Below, piece after piece: positions 1 through 5,673 of a stretch of DNA of 6,078 nt. The notes beneath the pieces were generated by a model. That model was given only the letters and a program-made list of their open reading frames with translations. It did not search any database and was not told where the DNA came from. A program made the position numbers and the translations under genes. The first letter of the stretch is position 1. Each line of letters opens with the position of its first letter. Source of the DNA: Candidatus Nitrosopumilus sp. (GTDB lineage Archaea; Thermoproteota; Nitrososphaeria; Nitrososphaerales; Nitrosopumilaceae). The stretch spans positions 1-6,078 of the forward strand of contig JAOUAE010000077.1 of the NCBI GenBank assembly GCA_029861085.1, read 5' to 3'.

Positions 1-1
1 T

Positions 2-1105
2 TATTGGATGGGCCATTGGTCTTTGATATTAGGACACGGTCCAAAAAATGTCAAAGGAGCATTAAAAGAACAAATTGAAAAGAGTTGGATGTATGGCACA
101 GTAAACGAACAAACAATAAAGTTATCAGAGTTAATTTCAAAAGCAGTTCCAGTAGCTGAAAAAATTCGCTACGTCACATCAGGAACTGAAGCTACAATGT
201 ATGCAGTGAGATTAGCTCGTTCTGTAACTGGAAGAAAAATTATTGCAAAGATTGATGGCGGATGGCATGGGTATACGTCAGATTTACTCAAATCAGTCAA
301 CTGGCCATTTACAGAATCAGAAAGCAGTGGAATGGTAAATGAGGAAAAGATTGTTTCAATCCCATACAATGATCTTGAAGGCTCTTTAGGAATTTTGAAA
401 AAACATGCAAAAGATTTAGCTGGTGTAATCATTGAACCAGTGTTAGGGGGAGCAGGATGTATCCCAGCTACTCAAGATTACCTAAGAGGAATTCAAGAGT
501 TTATTCGCAAAAATAAGTCATTATTTATTTTAGATGAAATTGTTACAGGATTTAGATTTAGATATGGATGCCTGTACCCCACAATGAAGTTAGATCCGGA
601 CATTGTAACTTTAGGAAAAATTGTTGGCGGAGGAATGGCAATAGGAGTCATGTGTGGAAAAAAAGAGATCATGGAATATGCAGATACAAGAGATAAGAAA
701 AAATCAGAGCGGAGTTATGTTGGTGGAGGAACATTTTCTGCAAATCCATCTTCAATGACTTCAGGATTTGCAACACTATTAGAATTAAAAAATAAAAATT
801 CAACATATGCTGAAATTAACGATTTAGGAGATTATGCCAGAAAAGAATTGAGTAAATCATTTGACGGAAAAGTAATAGTTACAGGCAAAGGCTCTTTGTT
901 TATGACTCATTTTATAAAAAATGGAATCACAGAAATTACAAATGCATCTCAAGCATCAATGTGCGATGTTAATGCCTTACATGACCATCATTTCAAAATG
1001 ATTGCGCATGACGGAATATTCTTTTTGCCTGGAAAACTAGGTGCAATCTCCAAAGCACATACAAAACAAGACATTAAAAGAATGATTTTAGCAACTGGTG
1101 TTTGA
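2..1105 (+). CDS. Class III PLP-dependent aminotransferase, glutamate-1-semialdehyde 2,1-aminomutase-like (5' truncated by window edge)
   Basis: This is a cytosolic fold-type I PLP enzyme of the class III (ornithine/GSA) aminotransferase family. The reading frame is open to the window edge (codons for YW precede the first ATG at 8). About 60-70 N-terminal residues are missing compared with the usual ~430 aa, so that ATG is internal. Counting from it, SGTEA (58-62) is the PLP-phosphate loop, WHGYTSD (86-92) matches the HemL YHGHxD region, Asp176 in LDEIVTGFR pairs with the pyridine nitrogen, and Lys204 in LGKIVGGG is the Schiff-base lysine. GGGTFSANP (239-247) replaces the usual HemL AGTLSGNP, and GHWSLILGH replaces the usual GSWGPxILGH. 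It may therefore be a HemL paralogue with another substrate instead of the tetrapyrrole enzyme itself. No haem or cobalamin gene lies nearby in the window. Family membership is firm; the exact substrate is not. Confidence 0.9.
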   Translation, partial: YWMGHWSLILGHGPKNVKGALKEQIEKSWMYGTVNEQTIKLSELISKAVPVAEKIRYVTSGTEATMYAVRLARSVTGRKIIAKIDGGWHGYTSDLLKSVNWPFTESESSGMVNEEKIVSIPYNDLEGSLGILKKHAKDLAGVIIEPVLGGAGCIPATQDYLRGIQEFIRKNKSLFILDEIVTGFRFRYGCLYPTMKLDPDIVTLGKIVGGGMAIGVMCGKKEIMEYADTRDKKKSERSYVGGGTFSANPSSMTSGFATLLELKNKNSTYAEINDLGDYARKELSKSFDGKVIVTGKGSLFMTHFIKNGITEITNASQASMCDVNALHDHHFKMIAHDGIFFLPGKLGAISKAHTKQDIKRMILATGV

Positions 1106-1115
1106 TCTTTTAAAA

Positions 1116-1469
1116 TTATTTGGAGACAGTATTTCTCCAAAAAATTAAATGATTAAAAATTTCAAGAAAATTTTCAGATTTTGTCGTTATATGAATATGA
1201 GCAAAGAGTTCTCCAAATTGAGCCTCCAAAATCAGCGTACATTCATCTTTGAAAAAAGGAACTGAAATTCCAATTTTTTTAAGTGAATTAAAAACAATGT
1301 TTTCAATTTGGATAGAGTTTTCACCAACTATGATTTGTTTTTTTTGGAGGTTTTTATTTATAGAGTCATCTAATTGTTTTTTTATAGAATCATTCCAAAT
1401 GGGAGTATCATGAGGCCACCTATGAACGTGAACCTTATCAGCAAGATATTTGATTTCAAAATCAGACAA
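1116..1469 (-). CDS. Hypothetical protein, 117 aa, TTG start
   Basis: I do not recognise this protein. It is a soluble-looking mixed alpha/beta polypeptide without signal peptide, TM segment or cysteine cluster (one Cys only). An N-terminal HVHRWPHDTPIW stretch (13-24) and a late FAHIHITT stretch (89-96) are His/aromatic-rich, and the middle is Lys/Asn/Gln-rich. No internal Met exists, and an in-frame TGA lies four codons upstream (1479-1481), so translation must begin at TTG 1469 or the adjacent CTG. It converges on the aminotransferase gene with a 10-base gap. A weak TATA-like stretch (1490-1500 read on the minus strand) sits about 27 bases before the TTG. Its length and protein-like composition favour a real gene, but a 5'-truncated remnant cannot be excluded. 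Searching the translation against thaumarchaeal proteomes would decide. Confidence 0.6.
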   Translation of the reverse strand: MSDFEIKYLADKVHVHRWPHDTPIWNDSIKKQLDDSINKNLQKKQIIVGENSIQIENIVFNSLKKIGISVPFFKDECTLILEAQFGELFAHIHITTKSENFLEIFNHLIFWRNTVSK

Positions 1470-1520
1470 CAGATAAAATCAGATCTAATTCAAATTAAGC
1501 CTATCTTATAATTTCAAATT

Positions 1521-1528
1521 TTTATTTA
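1521..1528 (+). promoter_or_regulatory. Possible TATA-like box for the 39-aa small ORF
   Basis: The stretch TTTATTTA is centred about 24 bases before the ATG at 1548, close to the archaeal TATA-to-start-site spacing expected for a leaderless mRNA. It lies in the 78-base gap between two divergent starts. In DNA this AT-rich such boxes occur by chance, so the call rests on spacing alone. Confidence 0.3.
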
Positions 1529-1547
1529 ATGAATCATCTTAAAAATT

Positions 1548-1667
1548 ATGCAAAAAGAAAAAGAGGAAAAGAAGACACATGCAACAGACGATCTTACAGA
1601 CACATCTGCTGAAGAGCAAGAAGACATGGCAAAAGAAGCCATTAAAAATTTCAAGCCATTAGGGTAA
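1548..1667 (+). CDS. Small charged hypothetical protein, 39 aa
   Basis: This short ORF opens with ATG at 1548 and ends with TAA at 1665-1667. The product begins MQKEKEEKKTHATDD and ends AIKNFKPLG. It is dominated by Lys and Glu/Asp, has no hydrophobic stretch and no Cys, and is probably partly disordered with a short C-terminal helix. Support for coding comes from the ATG, the TATA-like box just upstream, the protein-like composition, and its place 37 bases before the TPR gene in the same direction, which suggests co-transcription. No function can be assigned. The alternative is that it is a transcribed leader of the TPR gene. Conservation of the reading frame in relatives would settle this. 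Confidence 0.45.
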   Translation: MQKEKEEKKTHATDDLTDTSAEEQEDMAKEAIKNFKPLG

Positions 1668-1704
1668 GCCAAACTTTCATTAGCAGTATTATTTTTTGGA
1701 AATT

Positions 1705-2526
1705 ATGGGATTATTTGGATCAAAAGAGAATACAGAGGATTTGATGTACAGTGCAATGTCTCTAATGGAGAAGAATCAACCAAAAGGAGCTATTTCATTA
1801 TTCAATAAAGTTCTAAAACAAGATTCCAAAAACACCTCAGCGCTGTTTAAGAAAGGTCTTGCATTAAATCAAATAAAAAAATACAGTGATGCAATTACGT
1901 GTTTTGACATATTGTTAGAGATTAATCCAAACGATTCTCAAGCGTTTAACAACAAAGGAATTGCAATGGCAGAAAACGGGAACATTCAGGCAGCAGCAGA
2001 ATGCTACGACAAAGCAATAGAGGCAGATCCAAAAAATGCAGCATCATATTTTAACAAAGGAGTGCTGCTTGACAAACTACAGGAGAGAGAAGAGGCAATA
2101 CAAGTTTTAGATAAGGCCATAACCATAGAACCAAGAAAACCAAATGCATTATTTTACAAAGGAATAATTTTAGGTAAAATGAAAAAACACGAGGAATCTT
2201 TGAATTGTTTTGACAGAGTACATAAGAATAATCCAAGTCATACAGATGCATTTTTTCATGTAGGTATTGAATTAGCAGAATTGGGAAAGCATGAAAAAGC
2301 AATAGGGATTTTTGATCAAATTTTATCAAAACATAAAGACAACGTAAATATCATTTATGCGAAATCCAGAAGCAAGGCTGAGTTAGGAATGTATTCAGAA
2401 TCACTGGAATTGCTAAAACGAGCAGTGTCAAAAAGTCCCAAAATTATTCGCTCTTGGGCAAAAGAAGAGCCAATCTTTGAAAAATTACACAGTAATGATC
2501 AATTTAGAAAATTGGTAAAATTATAG
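1705..2526 (+). CDS. TPR repeat protein, 273 aa
   Basis: This is a tandem tetratricopeptide-repeat protein and so probably a cytosolic protein-interaction scaffold; no catalytic domain is visible. After a short MGLFGSKE lead, about seven TPR units follow at roughly 11-42, 45-78, 79-110, 113-146, 147-180, 181-214 and 215-246. They show the usual G/A-x-AL...Y-A-I-x-x-F/Y-D-x-A/L...P pattern. Examples are KGLALNQIKKYSDAITCFD and KGIAMAENGNIQAAAECYD. The C-terminal capping segment (about 250-273, WAKEEPIFEKLHSNDQFRKL) is the form often seen ending TPR arrays. I chose ATG 1705 over an in-frame TTG at 1696 because MGLFG is the usual kind of start. The gene may share a transcript with the 39-aa ORF. 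Its end overlaps the convergent minus gene by 6 bases. The partner protein is unknown. Confidence 0.9.
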   Translation: MGLFGSKENTEDLMYSAMSLMEKNQPKGAISLFNKVLKQDSKNTSALFKKGLALNQIKKYSDAITCFDILLEINPNDSQAFNNKGIAMAENGNIQAAAECYDKAIEADPKNAASYFNKGVLLDKLQEREEAIQVLDKAITIEPRKPNALFYKGIILGKMKKHEESLNCFDRVHKNNPSHTDAFFHVGIELAELGKHEKAIGIFDQILSKHKDNVNIIYAKSRSKAELGMYSESLELLKRAVSKSPKIIRSWAKEEPIFEKLHSNDQFRKLVKL

Positions 2527-3264
2527 GATTTTTTTCCTAACTGCATCAATACGAATTATGCCAACTTTCTTTTTTGGACCAATTAATCGAGCCTCAAATA
2601 TAGGAACGTAGAGTTCTGTGATTTCTCGTAAAACAAATTCATCATTAAGTTCTCTAACATCTTCCTCCATAGGTTTTTTCAATTGCAATTGAAGTTTGGA
2701 AATTGCAGCGTCATGAGTCATCTCTGATCTTTTTACATTGGATTTGTTTTGCTCCAATAGTCGTTTAGGATAATTTTCAACAGTTTTTGAATTAATTTTG
2801 AAAGGGAATTTAATATCTCGCCCATGATGATCAAATGTCAATTCATCTTCTTCTTCAACAAATACGTGTTCTTCTAATTTTAAATCAACCTTGTTTTTCC
2901 CCCTTTTACCAACAAATGCCTTTTGAATTCCAGATTTTGAACGCACAGGGAAAATTCCATCCCCTAAAGAAATCTCACTGACGTTTGAATCAACAGAGAT
3001 AGAATGAGTTGCTTTTCGGAAATAATCTGCAACATATTTTCCAGAAACCATGAGTATGCATTCATAGTATAATTTCAAAGAATGAACATGAACTTCTTCT
3101 TTTTTGGGCCTTGACAGCAAGGATTTGAACGGGGTTGTTTTCTTTTGATCTATGATATCCATAGCATCATTTTCATCTATGTTTTTTCTTAAAACAACAG
3201 TCTTTACATCATGAGTAGTTTTTACCAAGACTACACAAAATACATCATTCCATCTATAAATCAA
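2521..3264 (-). CDS. Hypothetical archaeal protein, 247 aa, TTG start
   Basis: I cannot assign a function. The product has no signal peptide or TM helix and looks beta-rich. Residues 1-26 form an apparent beta unit (WNDVFCVVLVK...KTVVLRKN). A linker with LLSRPKKEEV follows, then an aromatic segment (about 62-90, KLYYECILMVSGKYVADYFRK). An acidic middle region has EEHVFVEEEDE (131-141), and a C-terminal beta hairpin (about 217-241, ELYVPIFEARLIGPKKKVGIIRID) ends the protein. The alternation of YYE...GKY...DYFRK and a terminal VPIFEAR...RIDAV strand pair resembles uncharacterised archaeal beta-rich proteins, which is only an impression. The start is TTG 3264, because the first internal Met is residue 35 and would remove the N-terminal beta unit; a stop lies at 3301-3303. 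The stop codon is embedded in the TPR gene's final Leu codon. Divergent to the SHOCT gene across 45 bases. Confidence 0.75.
   Translation of the reverse strand: MIYRWNDVFCVVLVKTTHDVKTVVLRKNIDENDAMDIIDQKKTTPFKSLLSRPKKEEVHVHSLKLYYECILMVSGKYVADYFRKATHSISVDSNVSEISLGDGIFPVRSKSGIQKAFVGKRGKNKVDLKLEEHVFVEEEDELTFDHHGRDIKFPFKINSKTVENYPKRLLEQNKSNVKRSEMTHDAAISKLQLQLKKPMEEDVRELNDEFVLREITELYVPIFEARLIGPKKKVGIIRIDAVRKKIL
2529..2535 (+). terminator. T7 run, possible archaeal terminator of the TPR gene
   Basis: Seven consecutive T residues on the + strand begin three bases after the TPR stop codon. Oligo-T stretches in the coding strand are the main intrinsic termination signal in archaea. The run also lies inside the convergent gene's last codons, where it encodes Lys-Lys, so it may be only coding sequence. 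Confidence 0.35.
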
Positions 3265-3309
3265 TTCAGATAGGAAAGAAATAATACATTTGAAATTATT
3301 TCATAAGAC
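3265..3309 (+). promoter_or_regulatory. 45-bp divergent promoter region; TATA-like AAATAATA at 3279-3286
   Basis: This short gap separates the divergent starts of the 247-aa gene (TTG 3264, minus) and the SHOCT gene (ATG 3310, plus). AAATAATA at 3279-3286 is centred about 27 bases before ATG 3310, which fits a leaderless + strand transcript. Read on the other strand, the same AT patch is about 19 bases from TTG 3264, and a second AT patch (3294-3301) lies about 33 bases away. The two transcription complexes would be very close, so mutual interference or co-regulation is possible. This is inferred from spacing only. Confidence 0.45.
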
Positions 3310-3672
3310 ATGAAAGATAAAAAAGGTGGATATATTGACAAATTTCTAAAAAAAGCAGACAAGGCAATTCAAGAAGGAGTCAAAAAAGCAGATATCGCAT
3401 TGGAAGAGGCAGTTGAATTTGGATCAATGACTGCAAAGCAAGCTGCCAAAACAAGTAAAGAACTACGCAATCAAGCAAGAAAAGAAAGTGAGGCATTACA
3501 AAAAAGGGGAATTAAAAAAATTAACGAAGGTATATCAACTGCAAAGCAAGCAACCTCAAACGCTCATGATGACTTAGAGATATTAAAAAAGCTAGGCAAA
3601 TTGAGAAAAGCTGAAGTAATCACTGAAAAAGAATTCCAAGCAAAGAAAAAGAAAATTTTGGACAGGATATAA
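3310..3672 (+). CDS. Lys-rich helical protein with C-terminal SHOCT-like domain, 120 aa
   Basis: The last ~34 residues (87-120; DDLEILKKLGKLRKAEVITEKEF and on) match the SHOCT (short C-terminal) domain pattern: a hydrophobic helix, then L-R-x-A/G-x-I/V-T-x-x-E-F-x-x-K-K-x-x-L. SHOCT domains cap many otherwise unrelated prokaryotic proteins and are thought to mediate oligomerisation or targeting. Residues 1-86 are a long, amphipathic, Lys/Ala/Glu-rich helix with AxxA and KAD repeats (KKADKAIQEGVKKADIALEEA). It resembles late-embryogenesis-abundant or apolipoprotein-like helices, so coiled-coil or membrane-surface binding is possible. There is no Cys, Trp, TM or signal peptide. ATG 3310 has a TATA-like box 27 bases upstream. 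The stop is one base before the first cupin's TTG, so the genes are almost certainly co-transcribed. The domain is clear; its role is unknown. Confidence 0.85.
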   Translation: MKDKKGGYIDKFLKKADKAIQEGVKKADIALEEAVEFGSMTAKQAAKTSKELRNQARKESEALQKRGIKKINEGISTAKQATSNAHDDLEILKKLGKLRKAEVITEKEFQAKKKKILDRI

Positions 3673-3673
3673 T

Positions 3674-4129
3674 TTGAAAAAATCAAACATTCATGGTACA
3701 AACGATAAAAGAAACATAAATCCAGACTGGTTTACAGGTAAAACATGGATGAAGGTATTATCAGATAAAATAAAATCTAAAGAACAAGACATCTATCATG
3801 TTCATTTTGAAAAAGGATCAAGAACAAAACTGCACCAACACAACGGAAATCAAGTGCTGATTGGGGTAAAAGGTAAAGGAAGTCTAGAGATTTTTAAAAA
3901 ATATGGTGCCAGTAAAACTAACTTTAAAATTAAAAAAGTGGAAAAGATAAACCTCAATGAAGGAGACATCGTACACATTCCAGCAAAAACACTCCATACC
4001 CATGGTTCAGTTGATAAGAAAAAAGAATTCTCCCATATCGCAATCAATATTTTACCAAAAAAAAATGCAATCTACAAAACAGAATGGTATGAATCAGATT
4101 TCAAAAATAAAGTTTTAGAAATCATTTAG
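3674..4129 (+). CDS. Single-domain cupin protein, 151 aa, TTG start
   Basis: This is a cytosolic beta-barrel protein of the cupin superfamily. The family signature NPDWFTGKTW lies at 16-25. Cupin motif 1 is GSRTKLHQHNGNQVLIGVKG (48-67), with His54, His56 and Gln60, where Gln stands for the classic Glu. Motif 2 is GDIVHIPAKTLHTHG (97-111), with His108 as the fourth likely metal ligand. A usable 3-His/1-Gln metal site is therefore present. The inter-motif loop is longer than in minimal cupins and Lys-rich (about 68-92), including KKYGASKTNFKIKKVEK. TTG 3674 is preferred because the first in-frame ATG (residue 26) would delete the conserved FTGK segment. It starts one base after the SHOCT stop and ends 5 bases before the next cupin. 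Substrate unknown; small stand-alone cupins of this type may be dioxygenase-like or isomerase-like enzymes or metal-dependent sensors. Confidence 0.88.
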   Translation: MKKSNIHGTNDKRNINPDWFTGKTWMKVLSDKIKSKEQDIYHVHFEKGSRTKLHQHNGNQVLIGVKGKGSLEIFKKYGASKTNFKIKKVEKINLNEGDIVHIPAKTLHTHGSVDKKKEFSHIAINILPKKNAIYKTEWYESDFKNKVLEII

Positions 4130-4134
4130 ATGAA

Positions 4135-4497
4135 ATGTCATTACGTAAAAATTCCGAAATAAATTCAATTCAAGGAAATGAAGGAACTGAAATTAAACAA
4201 TATTTCCACCCTCACAATACACTAAATGGAATTAATTATAGTTTAGCACAATTTACCCTGGAACCTGGAAAAAAATCGAAACTTCATAAAATTACTTCAT
4301 CAGAAATTTACTATATTTTAGAGGGAAATGGAAATCTAAATGTTAATGAAAATACATACCATCTAGAAAAAGATGATTCAGCATATGTTCCACCAAATTC
4401 TAAACAATTCATTGAAAATACAGGAGAAGGTAATTTTAGATTTTTGTGTATTGTAGAGCCAGCATGGAAAGCAGATAATGAAATTTTGTTAGAATAA
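4135..4497 (+). CDS. Single-domain cupin protein, 120 aa, of a different subfamily
   Basis: This second cupin is not a recent duplicate of its neighbour, since the two share little beyond the fold. Motif 1 is LEPGKKSKLHKITSSEIYYI (42-61), then LEGNGN, with His51 and Glu57. The second His of the classic HxH is Ile53. Motif 2 covers 80-95 (DDSAYVPPNSKQFIEN), with Gln91 where many cupins have the metal-binding His. The end, FRFLCIVEPAWKADNE (101-116), is typical of COG0662-type (mannose-6-phosphate isomerase-like) small cupins, many of which I recall carrying similar non-His variants. Metal binding would be through His51, Glu57 and possibly Gln91, or may be absent. ATG 4135 follows the first cupin's stop by 5 bases, consistent with one transcript. 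A nearer ATG at 4130 is in another frame and closes quickly. The family is sure; the ligand is unknown. Confidence 0.88.
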   Translation: MSLRKNSEINSIQGNEGTEIKQYFHPHNTLNGINYSLAQFTLEPGKKSKLHKITSSEIYYILEGNGNLNVNENTYHLEKDDSAYVPPNSKQFIENTGEGNFRFLCIVEPAWKADNEILLE

Positions 4498-4524
4498 ACC
4501 AAATAAACTCAAAATTATATGCAA

Positions 4525-4533
4525 TTATTTTTA
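4525..4533 (+). promoter_or_regulatory. TATA-like box before the DnaJ-Fer GTG start
   Basis: TTATTTTTA is centred about 29 bases before GTG 4558, matching the archaeal TATA-to-start distance for a leaderless mRNA. If it works, the transcript would begin near the GTG, supporting that start over the in-frame ATG at 4519, which lies upstream of this box. The gene could still be read through from the cupins. Confidence 0.4.
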
Positions 4534-4557
4534 ACATATGACAAATCAGTACCGCTA

Positions 4558-5232
4558 GTGAACACATATCAAGCAATCAAAGTATTGAATGTGAACCAAG
4601 ATTCATCTCAAGAGGAAATCAAGGCCGCATATAGAAAGCTGGCATTAGAAGTACATCCAGATAAAAACCAGGATAAAAAAGAAGATGGAGAATTCAAGAA
4701 AATCACCGAGGCATATACGTATCTTAAAAAAAATCACAATCAAAAAAATAATTCGTCCTATCAAGAGGCAACTAAACCCAAACCGGAGAGTAATTTTAAA
4801 AGAAAACCTCAATGGGGAGCGCCAGATGATGGAAGCATCCCACAACAGGATTGGGGAAAATATACTCGTGAATTTGAAGAAGGAGATCCCACTTTTTGGA
4901 AAGAGTATGAAAGAAAGTTTTGGGAAGATTATAACGCACGTATTCGCCCAGATGGAAGAAATGGAGAATATGAAAAAGCAAAGGAGCCTGAAAAGCAACC
5001 AAATCTTTTTGTGAATGTAGACAAAAGTTTGTGTATCGGTTGCTGTAGTTGTGAAATCATAGCTCCGGATGTTTTTGAAATTAATAAAAAAAGTAGATCA
5101 AACCCCAAGTCATCAGTGATCAATCAAAAAGGGGCAGGAGTTAACAAAATAATGAATGCGGCAGAAACTTGCCCAACAAAAGCAATTATAGTAGAGAATT
5201 CAGATACAAACGAAAAATTATTCCCACACTAG
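4558..5232 (+). CDS. DnaJ-ferredoxin fusion protein (J domain + one-cluster 4Fe-4S ferredoxin), DnaJ-Fer
   Basis: The predicted 224-aa protein joins a J domain to a C-terminal ferredoxin. The J domain spans residues 3-60 (TYQAIKVL...[18 protein letters not shown]), with the HPD motif at 33-35 that stimulates DnaK ATPase. A linker at 61-145 is rich in charged and aromatic residues ([28 protein letters not shown]) and replaces the Gly/Phe and zinc-finger regions of true DnaJ. The ferredoxin at about 150-212 has Cys159, Cys162, Cys165 and Cys205 (CxxCxxC...CP), enough for one [4Fe-4S] cluster; Cys163 is extra. This architecture is the DnaJ-Fer type described in Thaumarchaeota and chloroplasts. 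The inferred role is redox-linked or Fe-S-related recruitment of DnaK. GTG 4558 places Met right before the J domain and suits the TATA-like box. The in-frame ATG 4519 would add 13 unremarkable residues and cannot be excluded. The stop overlaps the HIT gene's stop. Confidence 0.92.
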   Translation: MNTYQAIKVLNVNQDSSQEEIKAAYRKLALEVHPDKNQDKKEDGEFKKITEAYTYLKKNHNQKNNSSYQEATKPKPESNFKRKPQWGAPDDGSIPQQDWGKYTREFEEGDPTFWKEYERKFWEDYNARIRPDGRNGEYEKAKEPEKQPNLFVNVDKSLCIGCCSCEIIAPDVFEINKKSRSNPKSSVINQKGAGVNKIMNAAETCPTKAIIVENSDTNEKLFPH

Positions 5233-5636
5233 ATTTTTAATTTATTGTAGAATTCATCTAATTCAGACTCAGATAATTTCAATACAGAATCAAACATACT
5301 GTGTATTGCACCTGCAGAATCATCATTACTTCGTGGAACTAGGTGCACATGTAGATGAGGTACTTCTTGTCCGGCATCCTTACCATTATGTATCGCTATC
5401 AAAGTTGCACCAGTTATAGAATCAACTTTAGAAGCCATCAATCTAACAAGGGAAAACAAATCATTGTTTTCTTTCTCGCTCATATCTTGAATTTTTTGGC
5501 GGTGTTTTTTTGGAATTACAAGTACGTGCCCCTTTGCAAGAGGGAATGCATCTAAAAAAGAAACAGAGTTTGCAGTTTCATTAAGAATTTTTGCAGATAT
5601 TTCACCTGAAATAATTTTACAGAAAACACAATCCAT
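5229..5636 (-). CDS. HIT-family (histidine triad) nucleotide hydrolase/transferase, Hint-like, 135 aa
   Basis: This is a cytosolic HIT protein of the Hint/PKCI branch, whose members hydrolyse nucleoside phosphoramidates or aminoacyl-adenylates or act on dinucleoside polyphosphates. The triad HLHVHLV (94-100) has His94, His96 and His98; the middle His96 is the expected nucleophile. An N-terminal CVFC (Cys3, Cys6) together with His45 (PKKH) and His94 fits the zinc site seen in many prokaryotic HIT proteins. [19 protein letters not shown] (27-45) and [17 protein letters not shown] (82-98) are family-typical. The length is normal and the protein appears intact. It starts at ATG 5636, with a TATA-like TTTAATAT centred about 27 bases upstream. 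The gene converges on DnaJ-Fer with a 4-base overlap (CTAG). It lies 37 bases after the membrane-protein gene on the same strand. The exact substrate cannot be read from the sequence. Confidence 0.95.
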   Translation of the reverse strand: MDCVFCKIISGEISAKILNETANSVSFLDAFPLAKGHVLVIPKKHRQKIQDMSEKENNDLFSLVRLMASKVDSITGATLIAIHNGKDAGQEVPHLHVHLVPRSNDDSAGAIHSMFDSVLKLSESELDEFYNKLKI

Positions 5637-5658
5637 AATATTTCAATAAATTTTCAAA

Positions 5659-5666
5659 ATATTAAA
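5659..5666 (-). promoter_or_regulatory. TATA-like box of the HIT gene
   Basis: On the minus strand the sequence reads TTTAATAT, centred about 27 bases upstream of ATG 5636. This is the spacing expected for a leaderless archaeal transcript, and it lies in the 37-base gap between the membrane-protein stop and the HIT start. It suggests the HIT gene has its own promoter, although read-through is also possible. Confidence 0.5.
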
Positions 5667-5673
5667 TCATCTA

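Noticed and set aside
169..432. Antisense ORF of 87 codons on the minus strand
   Set aside because: It lies entirely inside the aminotransferase over its PLP-site and nearby conserved residues; its translation has no recognisable domain.
1696..1704. TTG start for the TPR gene
   Set aside because: ATG 1705 three codons later gives a typical MGLFG start, and the extra residues carry no domain content.
2051..2329. Antisense 92-codon ORF on the minus strand
   Set aside because: It is a shadow of the TPR repeats; the Leu/Phe-rich translation reflects complementing Lys/Glu-rich codons.
3850..4047. Minus-strand 65-codon ORF, and a similar one at 4311-4502
   Set aside because: They are antisense to cupin motifs and have no independent support.
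4519..4557. ATG 4519 start for DnaJ-Fer
   Set aside because: The 13 extra residues do not belong to the J domain, and a TATA-like box lies downstream of this ATG at the right distance for GTG 4558. Not fully excluded.
4645..5123. Several overlapping ORFs on both strands across the DnaJ-Fer linker
   Set aside because: They overlap each other and a clear J-domain/ferredoxin frame. The hydrophobic minus translations only mirror AAA/GAA-rich coding DNA and are not membrane proteins.
5355..5555. Plus-strand 66-codon ORF
   Set aside because: It is antisense to the HIT triad region; the HIT frame is unambiguous.
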